Shown here piece by piece: positions 50,469 to 58,484 of a stretch of DNA of 64,000 nt. The stretch is from Streptantibioticus cattleyicolor NRRL 8057 = DSM 46488 (GTDB lineage Bacteria > Actinomycetota > Actinomycetes > Streptomycetales > Streptomycetaceae). Below the pieces are notes generated by a model. That model was not told the origin of the DNA. It was given only the letters and a program-made list of their open reading frames with translations, and searched no databases. The translations under genes and the position numbers were made by a program. Position 1 is the stretch's first letter. Each line of letters opens with the position of its first letter. The stretch covers positions 1,178,001-1,242,000 of the forward strand of contig NC_017585.1 in NCBI RefSeq assembly GCF_000240165.1, written 5' to 3'.

Positions 50469-51076
50469 CCTGCGGGGGTGGTTGATTTTCGAATCAGACT
50501 CCCGTCGGGTTGGGACGGCCAGTGCTCCAGCGTGATGTGCAGCGCTTCGAGCACGCGCGACCAGGACCGCCGTACGTCGCGCGGATGCCCGAAGCCGCCG
50601 CCGAGTTCCAGCTGGATGTAGCCGTGGAAGGTGCTGCGCAGCAGGCGGGCGGCGTCGGTGAGGTCGGGGTCGGTGAGGCCGTAGGCGCGCAGCATGCCGT
50701 GGGTCAGCTCGACGCTGCGGCGCAGCGCGACCGAACCGGCGATCTCCTCGGGTTCGAGACGTGTCTGGGACGCCGCGTAGCGGCCGGGGTGTTCGAGCGC
50801 GTAGTCGCGGTAGGCGTCGGCGAAGGCGATCAGCGCGTCCTTGCCGGCCCGGCCGGCCACCGCCGTGGCGATGCGGTCGGTCAGCTCCTCGCCGGACAGC
50901 AGCGCGATCCGGACGCGCAGCTCCCGCAGGTTCTTGATGTGCGAGTACAGACTCGCGTCCTTGACGCCGAACTGCCGGGCGAGCGCCGAGATCGTGACCT
51001 TCTCGATCCCGACCTCGTCCGCCATCCGCGCCGCCGCCTCCGTCAGCCGGGCCACCGTCAGTCCTGCCCGCACCAT
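50435..51076 (-). CDS. TetR family regulator (WHG-type), 3' end altered at the IS boundary
   Basis: The 213-residue frame has a TetR HTH (TEAAARMADEVGIEKVTISALARQ, SLYSHIKNLRELR) and a TetR_C/WHG ligand domain (ARLLRSTFHGYIQLE). The family usually ends shortly after LEALHITLEHWP; here about 20 extra residues follow and the last codons overlap transposase B. The insertion probably replaced the original stop. ATG 51076 follows GAGGAGG. It may once have regulated the alpha/beta hydrolase gene now on the other side of the IS pair. Confidence 0.85.
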   Translation of the reverse strand: MVRAGLTVARLTEAAARMADEVGIEKVTISALARQFGVKDASLYSHIKNLRELRVRIALLSGEELTDRIATAVAGRAGKDALIAFADAYRDYALEHPGRYAASQTRLEPEEIAGSVALRRSVELTHGMLRAYGLTDPDLTDAARLLRSTFHGYIQLELGGGFGHPRDVRRSWSRVLEALHITLEHWPSQPDGSLIRKSTTPAGQTASADWRDT

Positions 51077-51140
51077 GCCGTCGGCCACCTCCTCAAAGCT
51101 AGGGCTCCTAGGATTGAGCCTAGCGTCCCAAGCTTGCGGC

Positions 51141-51695
51141 TCACACCCGGTCGTAGACGAGCAGCCCGTCCTCGCGCAGCCGCGCACCCGCCGTGACCGG
51201 ATGCTCCGTGCGGCGGCCGTCGAGCGCCAGGTGGAACACCGGCGTACCGCGCGCGAGCACCGCGAAGTCGGCGATGATCCGCCGATGGCAGCGCCACCAC
51301 ACCGCCTCGCCGCACATCACCGCGGTGTCCACGTCGGCCGCCTGACGCAGCAACTCGTCCATGGCGGCGAGGAATTCGGGGTGGCGGGTGTACCCGGCGT
51401 AGCCGCGGAACGAGGCGTTCTCCCAGAAGACGTCCGGGGAGTCGGGGGCCGCCTTGCGGAAGCCGCCGAGGCGTTTGTCCCAGCGGTAGCCGAACCCCGC
51501 ACGCGGTATCCACCGGGCCAGCTCCTCCCGGCCGGCGTCCGGGTTGCGCCGGCTGCCGGGGGCCGTGCGCACGTCCACCACGGCGGTCACGCCCGCGCCG
51601 CGCAGCAGCTCGGTGAGGGCTTCCCGGCCGGCGGTGCCGTGCCCGAACGTCAGCAGCGGCCGAGGCCGGCCGTCGGTCACCGTGGTCTTCGCCAT
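51141..51695 (-). CDS. DUF488 family protein
   Basis: The 184-residue protein has the DUF488 pattern: TFGHGTAGREALTELL and VVDVRTAPGSRRNPD near the N-terminus and the conserved cysteine motif MCGEAVWWRCHRRIIAD. The biochemical role of DUF488 is unknown. It lies alone between TetR and a maltokinase-cap protein gene. Confidence 0.88.
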   Translation of the reverse strand: MAKTTVTDGRPRPLLTFGHGTAGREALTELLRGAGVTAVVDVRTAPGSRRNPDAGREELARWIPRAGFGYRWDKRLGGFRKAAPDSPDVFWENASFRGYAGYTRHPEFLAAMDELLRQAADVDTAVMCGEAVWWRCHRRIIADFAVLARGTPVFHLALDGRRTEHPVTAGARLREDGLLVYDRV

Positions 51696-51844
51696 GCCCG
51701 GAGTCTGCCGACGCCGCGCCCCCGGACGGCGACGCCCCGCCGCGTGATCTGCCGAACGGGCGCCACCGGAGCGGAAGATGCGCCTCCCCCGCGCGGATGG
51801 GAAGGTATGACCGCCCGTACCCGCATCCGAGGAGGCCGCACGGC

Positions 51845-52483
51845 ATGGCCGTCATCCACCAGACCACGCTCAGACCCACCAAGGGCGAACTGCTCACCGC
51901 ATGGCTGCCCACCCGGCCGTGGTACCGGGGCACCGCGGACGGGCCGCGGCTGGAAGCGGCCGGGGGCTTCCGGCTGGACGACCCGGACGGCGCGGTCGGC
52001 ATCGAGTTCATCCTGGTCACCGATGTCGCCGGGGCCGAGCCGGTGACCTACCTGGTGCCGCTGTCCTACCGGGGCGCGCCGCTGGACGGGGCCGACCACG
52101 CCCTCGTCGGCACCATGGAACACGGCGTGCTCGGGCGGCGCTGGGTCTACGACGGCTGCCACGACCCGGTGGTGGTCGCCCAGTTGCTCGCGCTGATCGA
52201 GGGGCGCGCCCAGGCCCAGGACCAGAACGTCAGCGACGCCCCGGACCCCACCGTCGTCCGTGCCTTCACCGGCGATCCGGCCACCCCGGCACGGCCGGCC
52301 GGCACCGCCGTCGACGGCGCCGACCACACCGAGGTGCCCACCTCGCCCGGCACGGCGCTGCGCCTGATCCGCGTGGTGCGCCCCGGCACCGAGGCCCCCG
52401 CCGCCCTCGGCCACGTCTCCGGCCCCTGGCGCCGCCCGGACGGCGACCGCGTCCAGGGCGTCCTCGCCTACCTGTCCGCCTGA
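51845..52483 (+). CDS. Maltokinase N-terminal cap-like protein
   Basis: The 212-residue protein matches the cap domain that precedes the kinase core of actinobacterial maltokinases, with AVIHQTTLRPTKGELLTAWL, YLVPLSYRGAPLDGAD and MEHGVLGRRWVYDGCHDPVVV. No kinase domain follows, so it is a stand-alone cap. Such proteins may bind sugar or regulate a glycogen/trehalose enzyme. GAGGAGG precedes ATG 51845. Its stop codon lies in a CTGACG-type palindrome. Confidence 0.8.
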   Translation: MAVIHQTTLRPTKGELLTAWLPTRPWYRGTADGPRLEAAGGFRLDDPDGAVGIEFILVTDVAGAEPVTYLVPLSYRGAPLDGADHALVGTMEHGVLGRRWVYDGCHDPVVVAQLLALIEGRAQAQDQNVSDAPDPTVVRAFTGDPATPARPAGTAVDGADHTEVPTSPGTALRLIRVVRPGTEAPAALGHVSGPWRRPDGDRVQGVLAYLSA

Positions 52484-52494
52484 CGTGGCGTCAG
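52480..52494. repeat. CTGACG-TGG-CGTCAG palindrome carrying both stop codons
   Basis: The perfect 15-bp palindrome supplies the TGA stop of the cap protein (52481-52483) and, on the other strand, the stop of the convergent dehydrogenase-like frame (52491-52493). It may act as a bidirectional terminator. Confidence 0.8.
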
Positions 52495-53228
52495 TCGGCG
52501 GGGTGCACCAACTGCCGGACGGCCCGGCCGCCGGCGAGGTCCTCCAGCGCCCGGTCGAGGCCGTCCAACGGCACCGTGCCGGAGTGCAGCCACTCCACCG
52601 GCATCGCCCCGGAGCGCCACAGACCGAGGTAACGGGGGATGTCCCGGCGGGGAACCGAATCGCCCATGTACGAGCCGATGAGCGACTTGCCCTCGCCGGC
52701 GAAGGCGAGCGCCGGCACCGCACCGAGCGTGCGGTCCGGCGCCGGCAGCCCCACCGGGACCACCCGGCCGCCACAGTCCACCGCGCTCAGGCACCCCCCG
52801 ATCACCGCGGCGCTGCCGACGGCCTCCACCGCCACTCCGCCCCGCCGACGGTCAGCGAAGGCACCGCCGCCACCGCCTCGTCGGGCGGGAAGGCGTGGTG
52901 GGCGCCGAGCCGCAGCGCCGACTCCCGCTTGGCCGCCACCGGGTCCACCGCGACGATCGGCCAGGCCCCGGCCGCCGAGCACCGCCGACAGCCCGACCCC
53001 GCCGAGCCCGTACACCACCACCGACTCACCGGGACGCACGGCCGCCGTGTCGACCACCGCGCCCGCCCCGGTCAGCACCGCGCAGCCGAACACGTTGGAG
53101 TAGGCGTCGAGGAAGAGACCGCCGAAGACCAGGAACCACACGAACCGCGAGCGGCCGGTGAGTCTTCCCAACGTGTCGACGAGCGCCGCGACGTCACCGA
53201 CGCCGCGCACCACGGGCTGTTGTGCCAT
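52491..53228 (-). pseudogene. Decayed chimera: MFS transporter 5' end fused to a zinc alcohol dehydrogenase 3' half
   Basis: The open frame from ATG 53228 begins like a sugar-type MFS transporter (GRLTGRSRFVWFLVFGGLFLDAYSN). It then continues, from about 53097, as the middle of an alcohol dehydrogenase: VFGCAVLTGAGAVV and VVYGLGGVGLSAVLG. Between about 52970 and 52832 the dehydrogenase sequence moves to another frame (WPIVAVDPVAAKRESALRLG, HHAFPPDEAVAAV) and returns for VAVEAVGSAAVIGG and the C-terminus. So there is one gene fusion and two compensating frameshifts. The N-terminal zinc-binding half of the dehydrogenase and the MFS remainder are absent. It should be non-functional. Confidence 0.75.
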
Positions 53229-53432
53229 GCGACCTGCCTTCGGGAAAGACCCGTCGGAGGCACGACAGCGTGAAGGGCACGGCGAAGCCACCGACAGGTG
53301 GTCCTCGTCTGTGCCTGTCGAACAATGCAACGGACCCTGACGACGGGCCGAGCGGGGCGTCAAGGGTCGACCGCCGGTGACCACACGGTGCCGTCCCCCT
53401 CGCCGGACCGCCCGACGGAGCGGAAAGCCGGC

Positions 53433-53501
53433 GTGAATGCCGGGAAGACCCTGCTGCCGGCCTCAGTCGCCGCGGTGCTCGCGGCGGCCCTGAGCGCCTG
53501 A
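53433..53501 (+). pseudogene. Tiny secretion-signal-like reading frame
   Basis: GTG 53433 opens a 22-residue frame, NAGKTLLPASVAAVLAAALSA, that looks like a signal peptide and stops at once. GGAAAG lies upstream. It overlaps the 3' end of the convergent MFS gene. It is probably the stump of a lost secreted-protein gene, or chance. Confidence 0.25.
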
Positions 53502-54956
53502 GCGGCGTCCGGCGCCGTTCCCCGCGGAGGCGTCCGCCGGGGCGACGTGGCGCAGCCCGTGGTCGAGGAGCGTGGCGAGCAGGAACAGCGCGCCGGCGCC
53601 CAGCATGAACCACGCCAGGTGGTGCAGTCCGCCGGTGCCGGCGTGGTCGCCGAAGGCCGCCGCGGTGGCCGCGGAGGCGATCATCGAGCCGACGTAGGAG
53701 AAGGTGCGCAGCAGCCCGGAGGAGGCGCCGACGCGTTCCGGATCGGCCTGGTGGTAGACCGAGTTCTGCAGGGCGAGGCTGTTGAGCCCCTGCGGTATAC
53801 CGGAGACCAGCCCGACCGCGAGCAGCAGCCACACCGGGCTGCCCGCGCCCAGGGTGAGCAGCAGGCCGCACGCGGCGAGCTGGGCGATCGCGCCGGCCAC
53901 GAGTTTGCCGCGGACGCCGCTCCGCCGTCCGGTGAGCGTCGTGACCCCGATCGCCGTGAGGAACACCGGCAGTTGGACCAGCCCGGTCTGCGACGGCGTG
54001 AGCCCGCGGCCCTCCTCCACCCACTGCGTGAAGCCGTACAGGAAGCAGTAGGAGACCACGTACGCCGGCACGGCGCGGCCGTAGGTGGCCAGCAGCGGTA
54101 CGTTCCCGGCCAGCACCCGCAGGTCGATGAAGGGTACGGAGGCGCGCAGTTCACGCAGCGCGAAGGCGCCCCCGGCGGCCACGGCGATCACCGGCAGGTA
54201 CCAGCCGGCCGGACGCGGATCCATCAGGAACAGCAGCGCGGTGACGAGCATGGCGGCGAACAACGCCACGCCGGGCAGGTCGAGTTGGGAGACCACGGAC
54301 ACCGTGCCGGTACGCCGCGGGCCGGTGCGCTTCGGCAGCCGCATAGCGCCGAGCAGCCACGCGGCTGCCGCCAGGGGCACGTTGAGGGCGAAGGTGGCCC
54401 GCCAGCCGCCCACCCCGATGAGCAGGCCGCCGAGCGGGGGGCCGATGACGGCGACGGTCTGGTTGGCCGCCGCCAGCACGGTGAGCACCGCGTTGGGGCT
54501 GTCGTGGCCGGTGCGCCGGGCCTCGCCGCGCAGCAGGGACATCGCCGCCGGGTAGCCGGCGCAGGTGCCGAGGCCGAGCAGCACGCGGGCCCCGACGAGG
54601 GTGGCCAGGTCCGGCGCCAGGGTGCCGGCGACCCCGGCGAGCCCGACCAGCGACGTGCTGATCAGGAAGAGCCGGCGGGGGCCGAAGAGGTCGATGAGGC
54701 GGCCGACGACCGGCTGGCCCAGCGCGGTGGCCAGGTAGAGCGCCGAGATCAGCCAGGCGGTCCGGGACGGCGGCGCCCCGAACGCGGCGCCGATGGGCAC
54801 CAGGGCGACGGCGATGATCGAGGAGTTGACCGGGTTGAGGATCGACCCGATGACCATCGGCGGGACGAGACCGCGGTCGAAGCGGTCCGCCGGGGCGGCG
54901 CGGTCGCCGCCGGACGCCGCCCCGGTGGCGGACGGTATCCCTCCGGGGTCGCTCAC
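53463..54956 (-). CDS. MFS transporter (DHA2/14-helix drug efflux-like)
   Basis: The 497-residue membrane protein has about 14 hydrophobic segments, with AWLISALYLATALGQPVVGRLIDLFGPRR (read here as the motif A region GRLIDLFGPRR) and the drug/H+ antiporter context LGLGTCAGYPAAMSLL. DHA2-type pumps export drugs. GTG 54956 is chosen, with GGGGGA upstream; the frame is open to 55040. A 21-codon frame (55018-54953) overlaps this GTG as GTGA and may couple translation. A TCAGTT-TT-AACTGA palindrome lies further upstream. Confidence 0.88.
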   Translation of the reverse strand: MSDPGGIPSATGAASGGDRAAPADRFDRGLVPPMVIGSILNPVNSSIIAVALVPIGAAFGAPPSRTAWLISALYLATALGQPVVGRLIDLFGPRRLFLISTSLVGLAGVAGTLAPDLATLVGARVLLGLGTCAGYPAAMSLLRGEARRTGHDSPNAVLTVLAAANQTVAVIGPPLGGLLIGVGGWRATFALNVPLAAAAWLLGAMRLPKRTGPRRTGTVSVVSQLDLPGVALFAAMLVTALLFLMDPRPAGWYLPVIAVAAGGAFALRELRASVPFIDLRVLAGNVPLLATYGRAVPAYVVSYCFLYGFTQWVEEGRGLTPSQTGLVQLPVFLTAIGVTTLTGRRSGVRGKLVAGAIAQLAACGLLLTLGAGSPVWLLLAVGLVSGIPQGLNSLALQNSVYHQADPERVGASSGLLRTFSYVGSMIASAATAAAFGDHAGTGGLHHLAWFMLGAGALFLLATLLDHGLRHVAPADASAGNGAGRRSGAQGRREHRGD

Positions 54957-55064
54957 GGCCGGGTCCCCCGGACGGCGCGGGGCGCCGGCGGCGACACGGT
55001 CTCGACGTTCTCGTTCACCCCTCCACGGTAGGTTCGGCACACGACTCTGTCCAGCTCAAGCTGA

Positions 55065-55078
55065 TCAGTTTTAACTGA
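55065..55078. promoter_or_regulatory. TCAGTT-TT-AACTGA palindromic operator candidate
   Basis: A perfect 6-2-6 palindrome in an unusually AT-rich stretch lies between the divergent MFS and tautomerase genes, beside TGATCA. It is likely the site of a TetR/MarR-type repressor of the pump; the regulator is not adjacent. Confidence 0.5.
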
Positions 55079-55166
55079 CTAAATGGCTCCGAGTGGGGAG
55101 GCCCCGGGGGGCGGCGTGGAGGCGTCGGGGAAGATATGTGTACGAGCCAACATTGCCGGAGTCCGC

Positions 55167-55574
55167 ATGCCACACATCACCGTTGACTACTCAGCCCGCC
55201 TGGACGCCGTCTTCGACCGGCGGGCCTTCGTGCGGGAGCTGCACCCGCTCGTCGTGGAGACGGCCGGTTCGCGGGGCGTGTGCAAGACGTTCTTCCGCGC
55301 CGCGGCCGAGACGTACGCCGGTGACCTGCCGTCGGCCGAGACCGCCTTCGTCCACGTGGAGATCGGCCTGCTGCCCGGGCGCGGCGACGCGCTCAAGGCC
55401 CGGCTCTCCGAGGCCGTGCTCGACCTGCTCGACCGGCACCTGCCCGCCGACCCCGGCGAACGCTGGGCGCACTCGGTGGAGGTCCGCGACCTCGCGCCCT
55501 CCTACCGCCTCTCCGACGACCGCCGGGCCGCCCGGCGCCACTCCGCGCCCGCGGCGGCCGGCTGCACGGGATAG
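55167..55574 (+). CDS. Tautomerase-superfamily protein (CHMI-like), second copy
   Basis: The 135-residue protein starts PHITVDYSARL with Pro2 in the catalytic position after Met removal, followed by FDRRAFVRELHPLVVE and VEIGLLPGRGDALKARLSEAV. It is related to the protein at 25396-25755 over its whole core (VDxSA, FDRRxF, PGR). The C-terminal about 20 residues are an unrelated tail. No catabolic genes are adjacent, so the substrate is unknown. Confidence 0.83.
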   Translation: MPHITVDYSARLDAVFDRRAFVRELHPLVVETAGSRGVCKTFFRAAAETYAGDLPSAETAFVHVEIGLLPGRGDALKARLSEAVLDLLDRHLPADPGERWAHSVEVRDLAPSYRLSDDRRAARRHSAPAAAGCTG

Positions 55575-55633
55575 GACACCGGCCGCGCGGGCAGGATGAG
55601 GACGGTGCCCGGTGTTCCGACGAAGGAGGGCCC

Positions 55634-55888
55634 GTGCCGCTGTCACGTCCGCGCCGTACGTGGCGCGTCCGCCTCACCCTGCTCGCCGTGTCGGCCCTCG
55701 CCGCCACCGCACCCCACGTGCCGGCCTCCAGCCGCGCCGCCCCGGACGGCCCCCCGCGCCCCGCCGCCGTGGTCACCGCCGACAGCCCCCGTCCCGCCGT
55801 GGCCTCGCCCCACGACAAACCGGTGTGGCCGGCCCCGGACGGGGAGCCGGAACGGTACAACGCCGGCTCGGCGGAGGGCGGATCCTAG
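55634..55888 (+). CDS. Small secreted proline-rich protein
   Basis: The 84-residue protein starts at GTG 55634 behind GAAGGAGG. It has an Arg-rich start, a hydrophobic signal segment (LTLLAVSALAATAPHV) and a mature part rich in Pro, Ala and Asp. It has no cysteine and no recognised domain. The start signal is good, so it is probably expressed and exported. Confidence 0.55.
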   Translation: MPLSRPRRTWRVRLTLLAVSALAATAPHVPASSRAAPDGPPRPAAVVTADSPRPAVASPHDKPVWPAPDGEPERYNAGSAEGGS

Positions 55889-56099
55889 GGCCGTGTCGGC
55901 CCGGGTTCGCCCCGCCGCGACGCCCGGCACGGCGCCTCGCGGCGCTGCCGGACCAGCCGAGCAGGCTCAGGGAACAGGCCCCGGGACGCCTCGGGGTCCC
56001 CGGCGCGGATCCGGGCACGCGGTGAACGGTCCACGCCGGTGTGCGTCCGTACCCCCGGCCGGGTTCCTGTGACGTGCCGCACCACGCCCCGGGTGGCCG

Positions 56100-56555
56100 T
56101 CAGCCACCGGTGGCGCGGGCGAGGACCGCGGTGAGGTAGCGCCGCACCGCGTCGAGTTCGTCAGGGGTGAACTCCCCGGCGACCTCGACGAGTTGGCCGA
56201 TGAGCGGGCCGAAGAAGGACCAGCCCAGCTCGACCGCCTCGGGGGTGACCGTCAGCAGGACCCGGCGCCGGTCCCGCCGGTCGCGGTCGCGGCGCACCAG
56301 CCCGAGCCGTTCCAGCCGGTCGACCAGGGCCGTCACCCCGGCCGAGTTGAGCCGCAGCGCCTCGCCCAGGCGCCCCGGGGTGACCGCGGTGCCCGCCCGG
56401 TCGGCGTCGAGAAGGCGGATGAGCGCCCGCAGATCCGTCGGGTGCAGCCCGTTGCGGGCCGCGAACTCCGCGCCGCGAAGGTCCAGTTCCACGGTGACCG
56501 CGCGCAGCAGGTGCACCAGGCGCATGGCGGTGGGGGTGCCGTCGTCGTCACTCAC
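56100..56555 (-). CDS. MarR family regulator, leaderless
   Basis: The 151-residue protein has the MarR winged helix (LHPTDLRALIRLLDAD, LGEALRLNSAGVTALVDRLERLGLV, DRRDRRRVLLTVT). GTG 56555 coincides with the predicted transcription start, so the mRNA is probably leaderless. It is divergent from an alpha/beta hydrolase gene and a palindrome lies in its promoter, so it likely represses both genes. The open frame continues far upstream as a shadow of the hydrolase gene. Confidence 0.9.
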   Translation of the reverse strand: MSDDDGTPTAMRLVHLLRAVTVELDLRGAEFAARNGLHPTDLRALIRLLDADRAGTAVTPGRLGEALRLNSAGVTALVDRLERLGLVRRDRDRRDRRRVLLTVTPEAVELGWSFFGPLIGQLVEVAGEFTPDELDAVRRYLTAVLARATGG

Positions 56556-56561
56556 CCGGCT

Positions 56562-56591
56562 AGTATCTCGATGAGCGAGAAGAACGGTCAA
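56562..56591 (-). promoter_or_regulatory. Promoter and operator of the MarR gene
   Basis: On the minus strand TTGACC (56586-56591) and GATACT (56562-56567) are 18 bp apart and the start falls on GTG 56555. A TCTCG-ATGAG-CGAGA inverted repeat (56566-56580) lies in the spacer, a suitable repressor site. Confidence 0.6.
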
Positions 56592-56629
56592 CGAGAGATT
56601 CAACCGGACGACCTCGAACGGGAGTTGCC

Positions 56630-57490
56630 GTGCCCGACCCCGCCCAGGAGTTCCACGCCGCCTACGACGCCCTGCTCGCCCGCTGGCCGGCCGGCACCGC
56701 CGAGGTGGACGTGGCCACCCCCTACGGCTCCACCCGCGTCCACGCCTACGGCCCCGAGGACGCCACCCCGCTCCTGCTGCTCCACGGCGGCGGCGCCACC
56801 GGCACCGTCTGGTACGGCCAGGCGGCGGAGTTGGGCCGCTGCCACCGGGTGCTGGCGGTCGACATCCTCGGCGAGGCCGGCCGCGGCGTCCCCGATGGAC
56901 GTCCGCTGCGCACCACCGCCGACCTGATGGGGTGGCTCGACGCCCTGCTCGACGGGCTCGGCGTCGCCCGGGTGCGGCTGCTGGGCCACTCCTACGGCGC
57001 GTGGGTGGCGCTGACGTACGCGTTGCACGCCCCGGAACGGACCGACCGGCTGGTGCTGCTCGACCCGACGCAGTGCTTCGCCGGGTTCCGTCCGGCCTTC
57101 CTGCTGCGCGCGCTGCCGATGCTGGTGCGTCCGACCGTCCCCCGCGCCCTCGCCCTCCTGTCCCGCGAGACGGCCGGCACCGGTGTCGATCCGCAGTGGA
57201 CGCGGCTGTACGCGCTGGCGGTCGCCGCCTTCCCGGGGCGGCGGCCGGTGACCGGCCGCCGCCCGGACCCCACCGCGCTGCGCTGCCCGCTGCTGGTCCT
57301 CCTCGCCGGCCGCAGCGGCACCCACGACGCCGGGAAGGTCGCGGCCCGCGCCCGCGCGGCGGTGCCCCACGCCGACGTGGAGATCCTGACCGGAAGCAGC
57401 CACTTCTCACTCCCCACCGCGCTGCCGCCTGCCACCACCCGGCGGATCACCGACTTCCTCGGCGCCGAGGACCGTACGGCCTCCGCCTAG
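56630..57490 (+). CDS. Alpha/beta hydrolase
   Basis: The 286-residue protein has oxyanion motif LLLHGGGATGTVW, nucleophile elbow GHSYGA with Ser and a late SSHFSLPT with the probable catalytic His. It resembles esterases or thioesterase-like hydrolases next to MarR regulators. GTG 56630 follows GGGAG. Divergent MarR control is likely; substrate unknown. Confidence 0.88.
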   Translation: MPDPAQEFHAAYDALLARWPAGTAEVDVATPYGSTRVHAYGPEDATPLLLLHGGGATGTVWYGQAAELGRCHRVLAVDILGEAGRGVPDGRPLRTTADLMGWLDALLDGLGVARVRLLGHSYGAWVALTYALHAPERTDRLVLLDPTQCFAGFRPAFLLRALPMLVRPTVPRALALLSRETAGTGVDPQWTRLYALAVAAFPGRRPVTGRRPDPTALRCPLLVLLAGRSGTHDAGKVAARARAAVPHADVEILTGSSHFSLPTALPPATTRRITDFLGAEDRTASA

Positions 57491-57498
57491 CCACGGGG

Positions 57499-58446
57499 TC
57501 AGGCCCCGGAACGGCGCGGCTGCGGCACCCGCGCGTCCAGCGCCGCCGCGGCCTCCCGCACCAGCTCCACCACCTGCCGCAGATCCGGGTGGCGGGACGT
57601 ACCGGCCCGGCTGACGGTGAAGACGGTACGGGAGACCGGGCGCACGAGCGGGTGGAGGCTGAGCCCCGCCGTGCTCTCCGGCAACGCCATCCGGGGCACC
57701 AGCGCGGCCCCGGCGCCCGCCGCCACCAGGGCGGTGAGCACGGAGAAGTCACTGCTGCGGGCGCGTACGTCGGGGACGAAACCGGCGGCGCCGCAGGCCC
57801 GTTGGATCATCTCGTAGCAGGAGGTCTCCGGCCCCGGGACCAGCCACGGCAGATGCGCGAGACGGGTCAGGTCGGCCGACTCCCCGGCGGCCAGGCCGAG
57901 TTGGCCGGCGCACGAGGGGTGCAGGGCGAGCAGCACCGGCTCCTCCATGAGCACCGTCTGCTCGCATCCGGCGGGGAAGCTGCGCGGCAGCACGGTGTAG
58001 CTGTGCACCAGGGCCAGGTCGGTCCCGCGCTTGCGCAGTTCGTCCAGGGCCTCGTGGGGTTCCTGGACGGCCAGCCGTACGGTCAGCGCCTCGTCCCGAC
58101 CGGCGAGCCGCCGCCAGACCCGGGGGAGGAGGACGCGCGCGGCGGAGGCGAAGGCGGCCACCCGCACCACACCGCGCCGGCCGCTGCGCAGCGCGGCCAG
58201 CCCCGACTCGGCCGCGGCCAGCTCGGCGAGGATGATCTCGGCGTGCGCGACCAGCAGTTCACCGGTGGCCGTCAGCCGCAGGGTGCGGCCGTGCTTCTCC
58301 ACCACCGGGGTGCCCGCCTCCCGTTCCAGGGCGGCGAGGTGCTGGGATATCGCCGGTGCCGTCAGATGCAGCGCCTCGGCGGTGGCCGCCACGGTGCCGT
58401 AGGCGGCCAGGTGTTGCAGGATGCGCAGTCGGCGCACGTCGAGCAT
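57499..58446 (-). CDS. LysR family regulator
   Basis: The 315-residue LTTR has the N-terminal HTH (LRILQHLAAYGTVAATAEALHLTAPAISQHLAALERE) and an effector domain of the PBP2 type. ATG 58446 is the family start (MLDVRRLRIL). It lies 38 bp downstream of the EamA gene on the same strand, so it may be the second gene of that transcript and control it. Confidence 0.93.
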   Translation of the reverse strand: MLDVRRLRILQHLAAYGTVAATAEALHLTAPAISQHLAALEREAGTPVVEKHGRTLRLTATGELLVAHAEIILAELAAAESGLAALRSGRRGVVRVAAFASAARVLLPRVWRRLAGRDEALTVRLAVQEPHEALDELRKRGTDLALVHSYTVLPRSFPAGCEQTVLMEEPVLLALHPSCAGQLGLAAGESADLTRLAHLPWLVPGPETSCYEMIQRACGAAGFVPDVRARSSDFSVLTALVAAGAGAALVPRMALPESTAGLSLHPLVRPVSRTVFTVSRAGTSRHPDLRQVVELVREAAAALDARVPQPRRSGA

Positions 58447-58484
58447 GGCTCCTCGGGTCTCCTTCCCGGGCGGTGGTCGGCCGG

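Larger units (their letters stand above)
48998..50480 (+). mobile_element. IS110-family insertion sequence B
   Basis: The second element lies head-to-tail with the first, with its transposase preceded by about 235 bp of non-coding DNA. That stretch contains a CTCCCC-AAA-GGGGAG hairpin (49019-49033). A TGATT-TTCG-AATCA hairpin (50483-50496) marks the right side near the flanking TetR gene. Ends are approximate. Confidence 0.7.

Noticed and set aside
55889-56099. Small reading frames in the 211-bp gap after the proline-rich protein
   Set aside because: The frames have no start signal or family sequence and vary freely between frames; I see nothing functional there.
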